Positions 15,515 through 21,694 of a DNA stretch of 30,769 nucleotides are shown here, in pieces. Position numbers and translations under genes: made by a program. Source of the stretch: a virus. How positions within the stretch are numbered: position 1 is the first letter of the stretch; every line of letters begins with the position of its first letter. The notes under the pieces are model-generated. The model ran no database searches. It was not told the DNA's origin and worked only from the letters and a program-made list of their open reading frames with translations. The DNA is taken from positions 1 through 30,769 of IMG/VR virus record IMGVR_UViG_3300035459_000014. The stretch is one strand, 5' to 3'.

Positions 15515-16393
15515 CTAAGCCCGCGTGAGCGGGAAGGTGTATTTCACGCCATCGCAATAAATGACACCCCATCTATCTTGGGTGCCGCTCAATCCCGCGT
15601 TGGCAATACCGTTTAATCCGGAAACATCAAAGAGAGAATCCCAGTTTCCGGCGACAGGATTGGTAATATGCACTGCGGCAGCGCGCCCGGTTTTAGTGCC
15701 AAAATTGGCCGGGTGCAGACCCAAGCCGGAAATAACCGTATTGGCCGCAATGGTTGCACCGGCAGCCAAATCCATGAAGCCCGATACTGCGGCGCGCACA
15801 GTGTTGATGGATCCGGTCAATGTCAGCGTACCCTGACTCTCGAAGTGGCCCATGATTCCGGCTTCGTTCCCGCCCGAATTATCGGAAACGATATGCTTAA
15901 GTTGTCCTTCCAAACCGAAGGCAGAGGCATTCGGGGTGGCAGAAATAGCCGTGCCAATCAAGAAGCGGGCATGAGAAGCGCGCACAGATATTCCATCTGT
16001 CAGGGCAGCTCCGCCCGTATCGGCATAAACACCATGCGCCTTTGTAACGCTGGCATTCAGGGTTACGCCCGCCGTATCTACGGAGCTGGACGATACGCCC
16101 TGCGCGTATAAACCGGCCGCGCTGAGTGTTAGCGTTCCATCCATAGACAAGCTATGGATGGTGGCGACGTTCCGGCTTCCATCAACAGTTACTGCCCGGC
16201 TTGCCACAACTGTCCCGGCGGTCAGTCCAGCCAATAATGTAGACGGTTGAACAAGCGAAGTGGTTGACAAAGCCGCGACCAACGCTTCGAGCGTGTCGCC
16301 CAGATTTTTATCGTCCACCGGCACGGTCGCCCTTCCGGTCTTTATCCATGCCAGTATCGCAGCGACATTTTGAGAAATATCATTAGTTGCCAT
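15515..16393 (-). CDS. Probable capsid decoration or head-fibre protein
   Basis: A 292-aa protein immediately downstream of the major capsid gene, with AAAGGAG before its ATG. It begins with a short helical segment (ISQNVAAILAWIKTGRATVP, NLGDTLEALVAALSTTS), which could anchor to the capsid. It continues as Ala/Gly/Thr/Ser-rich beta repeats (SLSMDGTLTLSAAGLYAQG, VTLNASVTKAHGVYADTGG) and ends with VIYCDGVKYTFPLTRA, typical of fibre-like appendages. Placement suggests a protein that coats or projects from the head. No specific family is recognised. Confidence 0.65.
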   Translation of the reverse strand: MATNDISQNVAAILAWIKTGRATVPVDDKNLGDTLEALVAALSTTSLVQPSTLLAGLTAGTVVASRAVTVDGSRNVATIHSLSMDGTLTLSAAGLYAQGVSSSSVDTAGVTLNASVTKAHGVYADTGGAALTDGISVRASHARFLIGTAISATPNASAFGLEGQLKHIVSDNSGGNEAGIMGHFESQGTLTLTGSINTVRAAVSGFMDLAAGATIAANTVISGLGLHPANFGTKTGRAAAVHITNPVAGNWDSLFDVSGLNGIANAGLSGTQDRWGVIYCDGVKYTFPLTRA

Positions 16394-16408
16394 GTTTTCG
16401 TACTCCTT

Positions 16409-16432
16409 TGGGAGGGCCTTTTGACCCTCCCA
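16409..16432 (-). terminator. Hairpin after the major capsid gene
   Basis: An 8-bp perfect stem (TGGGAGGG at 16409-16416 with CCCTCCCA at 16425-16432) and an 8-base loop lie between the capsid stop and the next ribosome binding site. There is no U-tract. Like the hairpin after the tube gene it may stabilise the capsid mRNA end or partially terminate transcription. Confidence 0.5.
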
Positions 16433-16447
16433 TTTTGGAGAATAGAC

Positions 16448-18010
16448 TTACCCGTTGCCGATATTGGTAATCATGCCAAGGGCAGGCGGGAAGTAATCCG
16501 CTAATACGCCGTCGAAGTAAACGCCGGTTTCGTACTTGAGCGTCCGCATGGGCCATTCCATCTGGAAGTAGTCGCGGCGGAGTTTCATTTCCAGCACATT
16601 CGGGACGTTGCTCATCGGATAAGGCAGCGTATGGGTCACGCCGATCATTGTGCCGGCGGGAACATACGGGTGGATAATCAATTCCTGGCGGACACTGGTA
16701 TAGGGGTTGAGCAGGTATTTCACGATCTGCCCACCAGTCATACCGTCTTCGCCGCCCGCGTAGTTGATGTGCATCGGGTTGGCTGCCAGCACTTTCTTGC
16801 TGATGTTGCGAGCTTCCTGGCTATTCACGTACCAGGCATCGAAGCCCAGGCGGTAGTTATCCCAACGGTCACGGTTGCATGTGTCGATTTCAGGAATGAC
16901 GCCATCGCTATCGGCGGACGAAAGCGGAGTGCCGGTTCCGGAAGTGCCGGTCGCCATAGAAGCGAAGTACGCGCCATTGCTGGCATATTTCGCGCAGATG
17001 GGGATCAATCCATCCCAACCATAGGCATTCTCTTCGTGAGCCGTGCCGACGCCGGTAACGTTTGCGAGCAGTTGTGTGTCGGTTCGGAATGTGCTGATGG
17101 AGAAGCTATTGATCGTGGTGATAGCCTGCAGGTAATAATTTCCTGAGGTGGCTAAATCCATGAACCAGGCGTAAGCAACCGCGCCGGGGATAGCCGTGGT
17201 GTAGCCGTAAATTACGTTGGCCGTGCCAGTTCCACCAGAAATAGCGCCGGTTGTGCCGGGGGAAGAGGGCTTGCTTGACCCGCCGCCGAAGTTGAAGGTC
17301 GCGGAACCATCCGCCGGGGTGACAGTCACCAATCCGGGAATGCCAACAGTGGCAGAGACGGCGATAGATGAATTCAGCTTGCCTTCGTTGGTCAGGGCAA
17401 CTACCTCGCATCGGTATGTACCGTCTGCGATTGCTCCGCCGGAAGTGGCATATCCAAGGGTCGGTGTGGCCGGGGTGGATGCAGCGCCGCCAGCCGGGGT
17501 CAGCAGGACACTGTTATTCGCGCCTACGATCTGACGCTCTTCCATGATCATCGTCGCCCACAGTAGCCGCATGGCGGTTGTGGCGCGGATGTCTTCAAAG
17601 TTGACCGCGCCGAGTTCTGCTTGCACGGAAACGAAGTCTTCCAGCCCGAGGGTCACATAGTTCGCAGCTCGCGGGGTGGCGGTTGTGGTCACAACGCCCT
17701 GGCGGGTAGCCTCAGGCACAGGGCCGGCCAACCCGGCAGTGTTGATGCCGTTGACTTCGATCCAGTTGGTCGCAGGACCGCCATTACCCGGTACGCGCGG
17801 TAGGCGGTTGCGAATGGGTGTGATAACAGGGATCAGGTTCTTGGCAGGGCGCTGAAGGTCGTAATTCAAAATTCCGAGTGCGACTTCCACGCCCTGGCTG
17901 GACGCCTGAGTGTTGACGGTTTTTGCGAGAACGCCTTTATCGTTCTTGGTGGCCGCCTTGAATTCATCGACGGCAGCCTGTGCTAATTGGGAAATGGTCT
18001 GAAGAGCCAT
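16448..18010 (-). CDS. Major capsid protein, HK97 fold with inserted domain
   Basis: A 520-aa protein, long for HK97-fold capsid proteins. It lies directly after the protease-scaffold gene and has an AAGGAG site. Residues 40-170 (GVEVALGILNYDLQRPAKNL, LIPVITPIRNRLPRVPG, GLEDFVSVQAELGAVNFED) and 330-520 (DGLIPICAKYASNGAYFASM, NPYTSVRQELIIHPYVPAGT, RDYFQMEWPMRTLKYETGVY) give the usual N-arm/E-loop, peripheral and axial domains. Residues about 180-322 are a Gly/Thr/Ser-rich insertion with fibronectin- or Ig-like features (GTYRCEVVALTNEGKL, YAWFMDLATSGNYYLQAIT) that probably projects from the capsid surface. Residues near the N-terminus are predicted helical, as in a delta or N-arm region that may be trimmed. 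Confidence 0.92.
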   Translation of the reverse strand: MALQTISQLAQAAVDEFKAATKNDKGVLAKTVNTQASSQGVEVALGILNYDLQRPAKNLIPVITPIRNRLPRVPGNGGPATNWIEVNGINTAGLAGPVPEATRQGVVTTTATPRAANYVTLGLEDFVSVQAELGAVNFEDIRATTAMRLLWATMIMEERQIVGANNSVLLTPAGGAASTPATPTLGYATSGGAIADGTYRCEVVALTNEGKLNSSIAVSATVGIPGLVTVTPADGSATFNFGGGSSKPSSPGTTGAISGGTGTANVIYGYTTAIPGAVAYAWFMDLATSGNYYLQAITTINSFSISTFRTDTQLLANVTGVGTAHEENAYGWDGLIPICAKYASNGAYFASMATGTSGTGTPLSSADSDGVIPEIDTCNRDRWDNYRLGFDAWYVNSQEARNISKKVLAANPMHINYAGGEDGMTGGQIVKYLLNPYTSVRQELIIHPYVPAGTMIGVTHTLPYPMSNVPNVLEMKLRRDYFQMEWPMRTLKYETGVYFDGVLADYFPPALGMITNIGNG

Positions 18011-18016
18011 TTTGAC

Positions 18017-19414
18017 TTACTCCTTTTTTGTATTTTGGACTTTCCGAATTTCGGCAGCGGCGATCAGTTCGCCAAACTTGGCAACTTCAGCCGGATTGTT
18101 GGCGGAGGCCTGGTATTTCTTCAAAACCTCGATGTCGTGGTCTATGGATTGCTGTGTTGGATCTGCGCTCGGAACCATGACGACCGGCCCCATGCCGGTG
18201 ACTCTTTCGACACGCTTGGATAGGTCATCGATTTTCTCGACTTCAACAACCAATTGAGCGATGTCCTTTGCCAATGCTTTATCGCCATCCGAAATAACTT
18301 TGCTGAGTTCGTCTTGTTTCTTGGCGAAGTCAGCCTTCACGAGGTCGAGCGCTTCGGCGGATTTCTGCATGTCTATCGGCATGACCGCCTTCATCGCCTC
18401 GCCCTCTTTCACAACGAGTCCGAGTTCTTCCAGGATGCCGAGAATCTTTGCTCGCAGGTCATCGTCGCTTGGGACAACGGGCTTCCCGTCATTGGCGGCT
18501 TCCGGCTCTTTAGCCGCACCGCCATCGTCCTTTGCTCCGTCTGCCGCGGGCGCGGCTTCGGTTTTCTGGAGTTCATCGGGCTGGATTGCTTTCTGTAATT
18601 TCTCAAGGTACGCCTTGAGAGTGGGTTGGTCTGCCTTGGCTAATATTTCGTCAAAGGCTTCCGGTTTCTTTTCTGGTTCGGTTGCCGGGGCTTCCGGCTT
18701 GGTTTCGTCTGCCATTGGTTCACCATCCTTTGTAACTGTCGCAAATTTTCGCATTTCGGTTGTTCCGTCTAACTTCACGAACTGGAATACCGAATCTGGA
18801 TTACATGCTTTATCGCAAAGAGTTGCTTCTACGGGGATACCTTCGCGTCGGATGTAGGGGCCATCAACCTTGCGCCACGGGCCATATCCACCGCCCACGG
18901 AAAACCCGGTATAAACTCCTGTATAAACTTTTTCCAAATCAACAGGGTCAATAACCTGCGCGCCGATATAAAAATCCTTCGTTGCGTCGCGCGCCTCAAA
19001 ATAAATTAATTTGCCCGCTGCGGACAAATTGCCACCATGCATAGCGCGCAGATTGCCCAGCGATTTGCCCTTGCTGTCCTTTTGCATTTCGGCTGACCAT
19101 TTCACAAAGTGCGGTTTTGAATGCTCATAATCAATGATTTCGCCCGCCCGGTCTGGAGTCTCATTGGAAAGAATGCCCCATACCTGGCCCTTGGCTTGGT
19201 CAACCTTTTCAAGTTGTACAAATTTCTCAAAATGGTCGGAGATAACCATTTTTTGCGCGTTATTATCGTCCGAGTGTGCGTTTAGCGCATTGCTGTATTT
19301 CTGCGCTTCGGCTTCGCTGTCGTATGGTTCGGCGTTTTTAACTTCGCCGGTGTCCGCATTGGCAACGTCGAACTTGCCCTTAGCTCGTTTTGACTTAACT
19401 GTGTGGAATGGCAT
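18017..19414 (-). CDS. Prohead protease-scaffold fusion (XkdF/S78-like)
   Basis: A 465-aa protein that should guide procapsid assembly and then digest the scaffold. The N-terminal domain (about 55-205) fits phage prohead serine proteases: VWGILSNETPDRAGEII at 78-94, a candidate catalytic His126 in NLRAMHGGNL, and Ser172 in TGVYTGFSVGGGY. Residues 230-465 are Ala/Glu/Lys-rich and mostly coiled coil (ILEELGLVVKEGEAMK, DLVKADFAKKQDELSK, ELIAAAEIRKVQN), the expected scaffolding part. It immediately precedes the capsid gene, seven bases apart, the standard order. AGGTGA precedes the ATG. The His and Ser assignments are from pattern and spacing. Confidence 0.82.
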   Translation of the reverse strand: MPFHTVKSKRAKGKFDVANADTGEVKNAEPYDSEAEAQKYSNALNAHSDDNNAQKMVISDHFEKFVQLEKVDQAKGQVWGILSNETPDRAGEIIDYEHSKPHFVKWSAEMQKDSKGKSLGNLRAMHGGNLSAAGKLIYFEARDATKDFYIGAQVIDPVDLEKVYTGVYTGFSVGGGYGPWRKVDGPYIRREGIPVEATLCDKACNPDSVFQFVKLDGTTEMRKFATVTKDGEPMADETKPEAPATEPEKKPEAFDEILAKADQPTLKAYLEKLQKAIQPDELQKTEAAPAADGAKDDGGAAKEPEAANDGKPVVPSDDDLRAKILGILEELGLVVKEGEAMKAVMPIDMQKSAEALDLVKADFAKKQDELSKVISDGDKALAKDIAQLVVEVEKIDDLSKRVERVTGMGPVVMVPSADPTQQSIDHDIEVLKKYQASANNPAEVAKFGELIAAAEIRKVQNTKKE

Positions 19415-19421
19415 TTTTCAC

Positions 19422-19760
19422 CTAGCCTTTGACCACCGCGGTCACGCGGGCCGTAGTAGCCTGCCCGATCAATTTGATCTGAACTTTGTAATAGCGCCAC
19501 ACGGCCAACGAGGTTGAATAACCACCTACCGGAGTCGCGCCCGAGCTAATCGTTAGTGTTGCTTCCGCCTGTACCACCTGCGAGTCGCTGAAATTCTTTT
19601 GATTGGCCCCCAAAACCTTGTAATACATCTGCGCGGATGTGGTCAGGTTGGCAACTGTGAAGCTGATGCACTGCCACTCAAGAGTGTCAACCGGATTGCC
19701 AACGTCCGCATAATCTGCGGTGGTTGCCTGGTCGTCAAAATAAATAACTTCTGCTCTCAT
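19422..19760 (-). CDS. Small beta-rich virion protein
   Basis: A 112-aa protein of unknown function. It is beta-rich and Thr/Val/Ala-rich (VDTLEWQCISFTVANLTTSA, YYKVLGANQKNFSDSQVVQA, WRYYKVQIKLIGQATTARV), with no cysteine pair or signal sequence. The layout resembles small jelly-roll or capsid-cementing proteins. It lies between the neck protein and the protease-scaffold gene, with AGGAG eight bases before the ATG and almost no spacer. A decoration or stabilising role is an inference. Confidence 0.68.
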   Translation of the reverse strand: MRAEVIYFDDQATTADYADVGNPVDTLEWQCISFTVANLTTSAQMYYKVLGANQKNFSDSQVVQAEATLTISSGATPVGGYSTSLAVWRYYKVQIKLIGQATTARVTAVVKG

Positions 19761-19763
19761 TCG

Positions 19764-20375
19764 TCACGCTCCTGCTAATTGGCGTACAAATTGATCCGCG
19801 GCCGCGCTCCAGATTTCGTCCAAGTCGGGCATGAGGCCGTCCACAACCTCATCCATTGGCGTCCATCCATACTTCCCCATGAGCGCCGCCTGGTCTGGCC
19901 CCTGCACCGGATCGGCATAGCTGGTATTGGTGCCGACTTCGCCGGTCACGCCTTCATCGGTGGTAGACACGTCAGTTGTCCAGGATTTGCCTAATTGTTC
20001 GGATGCGCCCTCCGCGGCTAATTTGTAACCTTGCACTTGACTGACGGCCCGGAGTAGTTTCGAGGCCTTGACAACACCGCGCGTCTTGCCGTATTTTCCA
20101 GACGCTGCGGCTTGCAGTGTTTCCCGCTTCATGATGGGATACCACCAGCCGCGTCCGCGCTCGTAAAATCCCATTGGCCTATGGTCTTTCAATGACATGC
20201 GCCCCGGTTGGTTGGCTTCGGTTTCTGGCGGATATTCGGCCATTCCGCCCTGAATGAGCCGCACTGATTCGGTCATGGTGTCCGTGGCAATCGGAAGGAA
20301 CGCTTGCGGCGATTGCGCCAAAGCGTCCTGAAATCCTGTCACTTGCGAGAAGTCGATAGTCGGTTCGTCTGCCAT
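19764..20375 (-). CDS. HK97 gp10-like neck / virion morphogenesis protein
   Basis: About 203 aa from ATG 20375; a TTG nine bases upstream is possible but less likely. The sequence (IATDTMTESVRLIQGGMAEY, PPETEANQPGRMS, FYERGRGWWYPIMK, then WTTDVSTTDEGVTGEVGTNT, SYADPVQGPDQAALMGKYGW) matches the pattern of phage virion-morphogenesis/HK97-gp10-type proteins. These have an N-terminal helix, a basic middle, and a T-x-Y-A-x-x-V/Q motif followed by a C-terminal helix. In such phages it acts at the head-tail junction. Here it lies unusually early, before the protease and capsid genes. It is the first gene after a strong terminator, and its own ribosome binding site is poor. Confidence 0.72.
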   Translation of the reverse strand: MADEPTIDFSQVTGFQDALAQSPQAFLPIATDTMTESVRLIQGGMAEYPPETEANQPGRMSLKDHRPMGFYERGRGWWYPIMKRETLQAAASGKYGKTRGVVKASKLLRAVSQVQGYKLAAEGASEQLGKSWTTDVSTTDEGVTGEVGTNTSYADPVQGPDQAALMGKYGWTPMDEVVDGLMPDLDEIWSAAADQFVRQLAGA

Positions 20376-20382
20376 ATACAAC

Positions 20383-20426
20383 AAAAAAACGCCTAAGTTT
20401 GCCGGACATTCCGGTTCACTCAGGCG
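20383..20426 (-). terminator. Rho-independent terminator, minus strand
   Basis: A two-part hairpin. A 9-bp outer stem (positions 20418-20426 with 20390-20398, one G-U pair) encloses an inner 5-bp CCGGA/UCCGG stem with a 3-base loop, and seven U residues follow (20389-20383). This is a convincing intrinsic terminator. It stops leftward transcription a few bases before the neck protein gene and closes the RNA unit to its right. Confidence 0.85.
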
Positions 20427-20454
20427 CTAACGTCTGCTCATTCCGCGCCTCCAG

Positions 20455-20484
20455 TGGAGGCCTTGCGGATTGCCCGTTAGGGCT
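20455..20484 (-). repeat. 30-bp repeat, copy 1 (in the RNA unit)
   Basis: Matches copy 2 at 20969-20998 in 29 of 30 bases (mismatch at 20469 versus 20983). Here it contributes the GCCC/GGGC hairpin and one strand of two further stems of the RNA candidate. One frame reads SPNGQSARPP, matching the peptide encoded by copy 2. Confidence 0.85.
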
Positions 20485-20591
20485 GAATTGATTATTTAGA
20501 TTTACATCTTGGTGTTGGAGTATCGGGTTTTTGCCCACAACAACCAACCGGCCCGCGGTCCAAGAGTAGCCTCATTTACCAAGACAAATAT

Positions 20592-20600
20592 ATTATATCA
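20592..20600 (-). promoter_or_regulatory. Extended -10 promoter driving the RNA unit
   Basis: TGATATAAT on the minus strand: a perfect TATAAT preceded by the TG of an extended -10. The -35 is weak (about half consensus at 17-18 bases spacing), as tolerated by extended -10 promoters. It lies just after the stop of the 67-aa membrane protein gene. Confidence 0.6.
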
Positions 20601-20634
20601 CAAACCTCAATTAGTGATTAATGTTTTGTCGAAC

Positions 20635-20838
20635 CTACCACAATCTTATATTCATAGAGTTTGTGACCTGCGCCATAAGTACGAGTAAAAAAATCGTTAT
20701 TGGCACAAGCACAGAACACATAGAATATAGAACGCACTTTTCCCATTTGTCATTTTTGGTAATCAACAACATGACCAGACAAAACACCGCACAGACCACA
20801 CAAATACAGGCCAAATAAAGCAAAATCAATTCTATCAT
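20635..20838 (-). CDS. Small two-helix membrane protein
   Basis: A 67-aa protein with two membrane segments (about 4-27: LILLYLACICVVCAVFCLVM; about 37-59: LYSMCSVLVPITIFLLVLMA) joined by a short charged loop (TKNDKWEK). GAGGA lies directly before the ATG, and only a few bases separate it from the previous stop, so it belongs to the same AT-rich cassette as the two genes upstream. Function unknown; small membrane proteins of phage accessory cassettes often act on the host envelope or on superinfecting phages, but nothing specific shows here. Confidence 0.7.
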   Translation of the reverse strand: MIELILLYLACICVVCAVFCLVMLLITKNDKWEKCVLYSMCSVLVPITIFLLVLMAQVTNSMNIRLW

Positions 20839-20845
20839 TTCTTCC

Positions 20846-21232
20846 TCACTTTCTGCCTTTGTAATGCTCTACTAAATCCGTTAGAGGCATCTGCGAACAT
20901 TCTTCACAAAAACTAACATCATTTACCAATTTAGTCGCGGGCTCTACACATCCTTCATATTGACAAATTGGAGGCCTTGCGGTTTGCCCGTTAGGGCTTT
21001 TCCAGCCTCCCGCTAATTCTAATTCTTTTGAGATATCTTCAGCCAAGGCATCATAAACCCTGCTGGCATCTGGAGACAAAATTTCTGACAATTTATCCCA
21101 CCAATCTTCTCGAAACGCCTTGAGACTCAGACCACCAGTTGCAAAGTAGCGGGATATTTCTATCAAGGCGTTGACAAATCTTTCTTTTCCAATTTCCGAT
21201 TTTACACGATTTGTATTTTCTTCGTATTTCAT
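20846..21232 (-). CDS. Zinc-ribbon accessory protein
   Basis: A 128-aa protein with a helical N-terminal part (residues 1-75: NRVKSEIGKERFVNALIEIS and SPDASRVYDALAEDISKELE) and a C-terminal four-cysteine site at Cys90, Cys95, Cys109 and Cys112 (C-x4-C-x13-C-x2-C), consistent with one bound zinc. Between them is SPNGQTARPP (79-88), encoded by copy 2 of the 30-bp repeat. The ATG overlaps the upstream YkgJ-like gene stop as ATGA. I do not recognise the family. The AT-rich composition sets it apart from the flanking head genes. Confidence 0.7.
   Translation of the reverse strand: MKYEENTNRVKSEIGKERFVNALIEISRYFATGGLSLKAFREDWWDKLSEILSPDASRVYDALAEDISKELELAGGWKSPNGQTARPPICQYEGCVEPATKLVNDVSFCEECSQMPLTDLVEHYKGRK
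20969..20998 (-). repeat. 30-bp repeat, copy 2 (in the zinc-ribbon gene)
   Basis: Matches copy 1 at 20455-20484 in 29 of 30 bases. Here it is coding, giving SPNGQTARPP, and it is GC-rich inside an AT-rich gene, so it stands out as foreign or strongly conserved. Confidence 0.85.
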
Positions 21233-21690
21233 CTTTTCTCGCTTTCTTTTTGATTATCTCCAATCTTCCAACGATTTATTTCCTTGAAATTATAACTGCA
21301 TTTTTTGAATAGCTCGACATGTTCCGGAATAATAGGCCACGCCAAACATAGCGCGCCTTCTTCGCCAATCAATAAAGACTTATGAAGGTGCATTGAGCAA
21401 TGTCCATTTATTAACAATGGACATATTTCTTCTGCCTTCCCAACCTCGCCAATTTTACGAAGTTTTATAAACCTGCGCATCCTGGGGGTGCAATATTCCG
21501 ACCAAATACCCACTGCATCTGTCGTGGTCCCCATTCTTCCCGCACCTTTATTGTTGGTGAGTTTGCCAACGCCATCGTATTCTATTCTGGTTTTGCAACA
21601 ATCCCCACAACCATTACATTCTCCGGTGCGCTCATATTCAATGCCTATCCCATTGTTGTAATCCCATTTTATAAATCTAGGAGGTTTCAT
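21229..21690 (-). CDS. YkgJ-like CxxCxxCC metal-cluster protein
   Basis: A 153-aa protein with an N-terminal CNGCGDCC motif (Cys25, 28, 31, 32) and further cysteines at 67, 90, 98, 115 and 131, the pattern of the YkgJ/UPF0153 zinc- or iron-chelating family. Family members are small metal-cluster proteins of uncertain biochemical role. It heads a three-gene, coupled, AT-rich cassette inserted between the MuF-type protein and the neck protein, both of which are normally adjacent. Only a weak purine-rich stretch precedes the ATG, four bases after the MuF stop. It is probably an accessory (moron) gene and not a virion part. Confidence 0.75.
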   Translation of the reverse strand: MKPPRFIKWDYNNGIGIEYERTGECNGCGDCCKTRIEYDGVGKLTNNKGAGRMGTTTDAVGIWSEYCTPRMRRFIKLRKIGEVGKAEEICPLLINGHCSMHLHKSLLIGEEGALCLAWPIIPEHVELFKKCSYNFKEINRWKIGDNQKESEKR

Positions 21691-21694
21691 TTAC

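Larger units (their letters stand above)
20383..20585 (-). ncRNA. Putative structured non-coding RNA unit of about 200 nt
   Basis: A segment bounded by an extended -10 promoter and an intrinsic terminator, without a convincing gene. The predicted transcript start (about 20585) coincides with the start of an 8-bp helix (20585-20578 with 20513-20506) closing a domain that contains a GUUGG/CCAAC stem and a GGG/CCC hairpin. A second domain has a GCCC-UAAC-GGGC hairpin (20483-20472) whose loop can pair with GUUA at 20431-20428, possibly a pseudoknot, and a UCCGC/GCGGA stem capped by CCUCC/GGAGG. These pairings are visible; they are not energy-calculated. Alternatives: a decayed gene end (one frame is open for about 50 codons) or a mobile-element RNA related to omega/HEARO RNAs, which I cannot confirm. 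Confidence 0.5.

Noticed and set aside
20395-20545. A protein remnant read through the RNA unit (about 50 open codons ending after SPNGQSARPP)
   Set aside because: It has no start codon with a ribosome binding site and no recognisable domain; kept as an alternative reading of the RNA unit, not as a gene.
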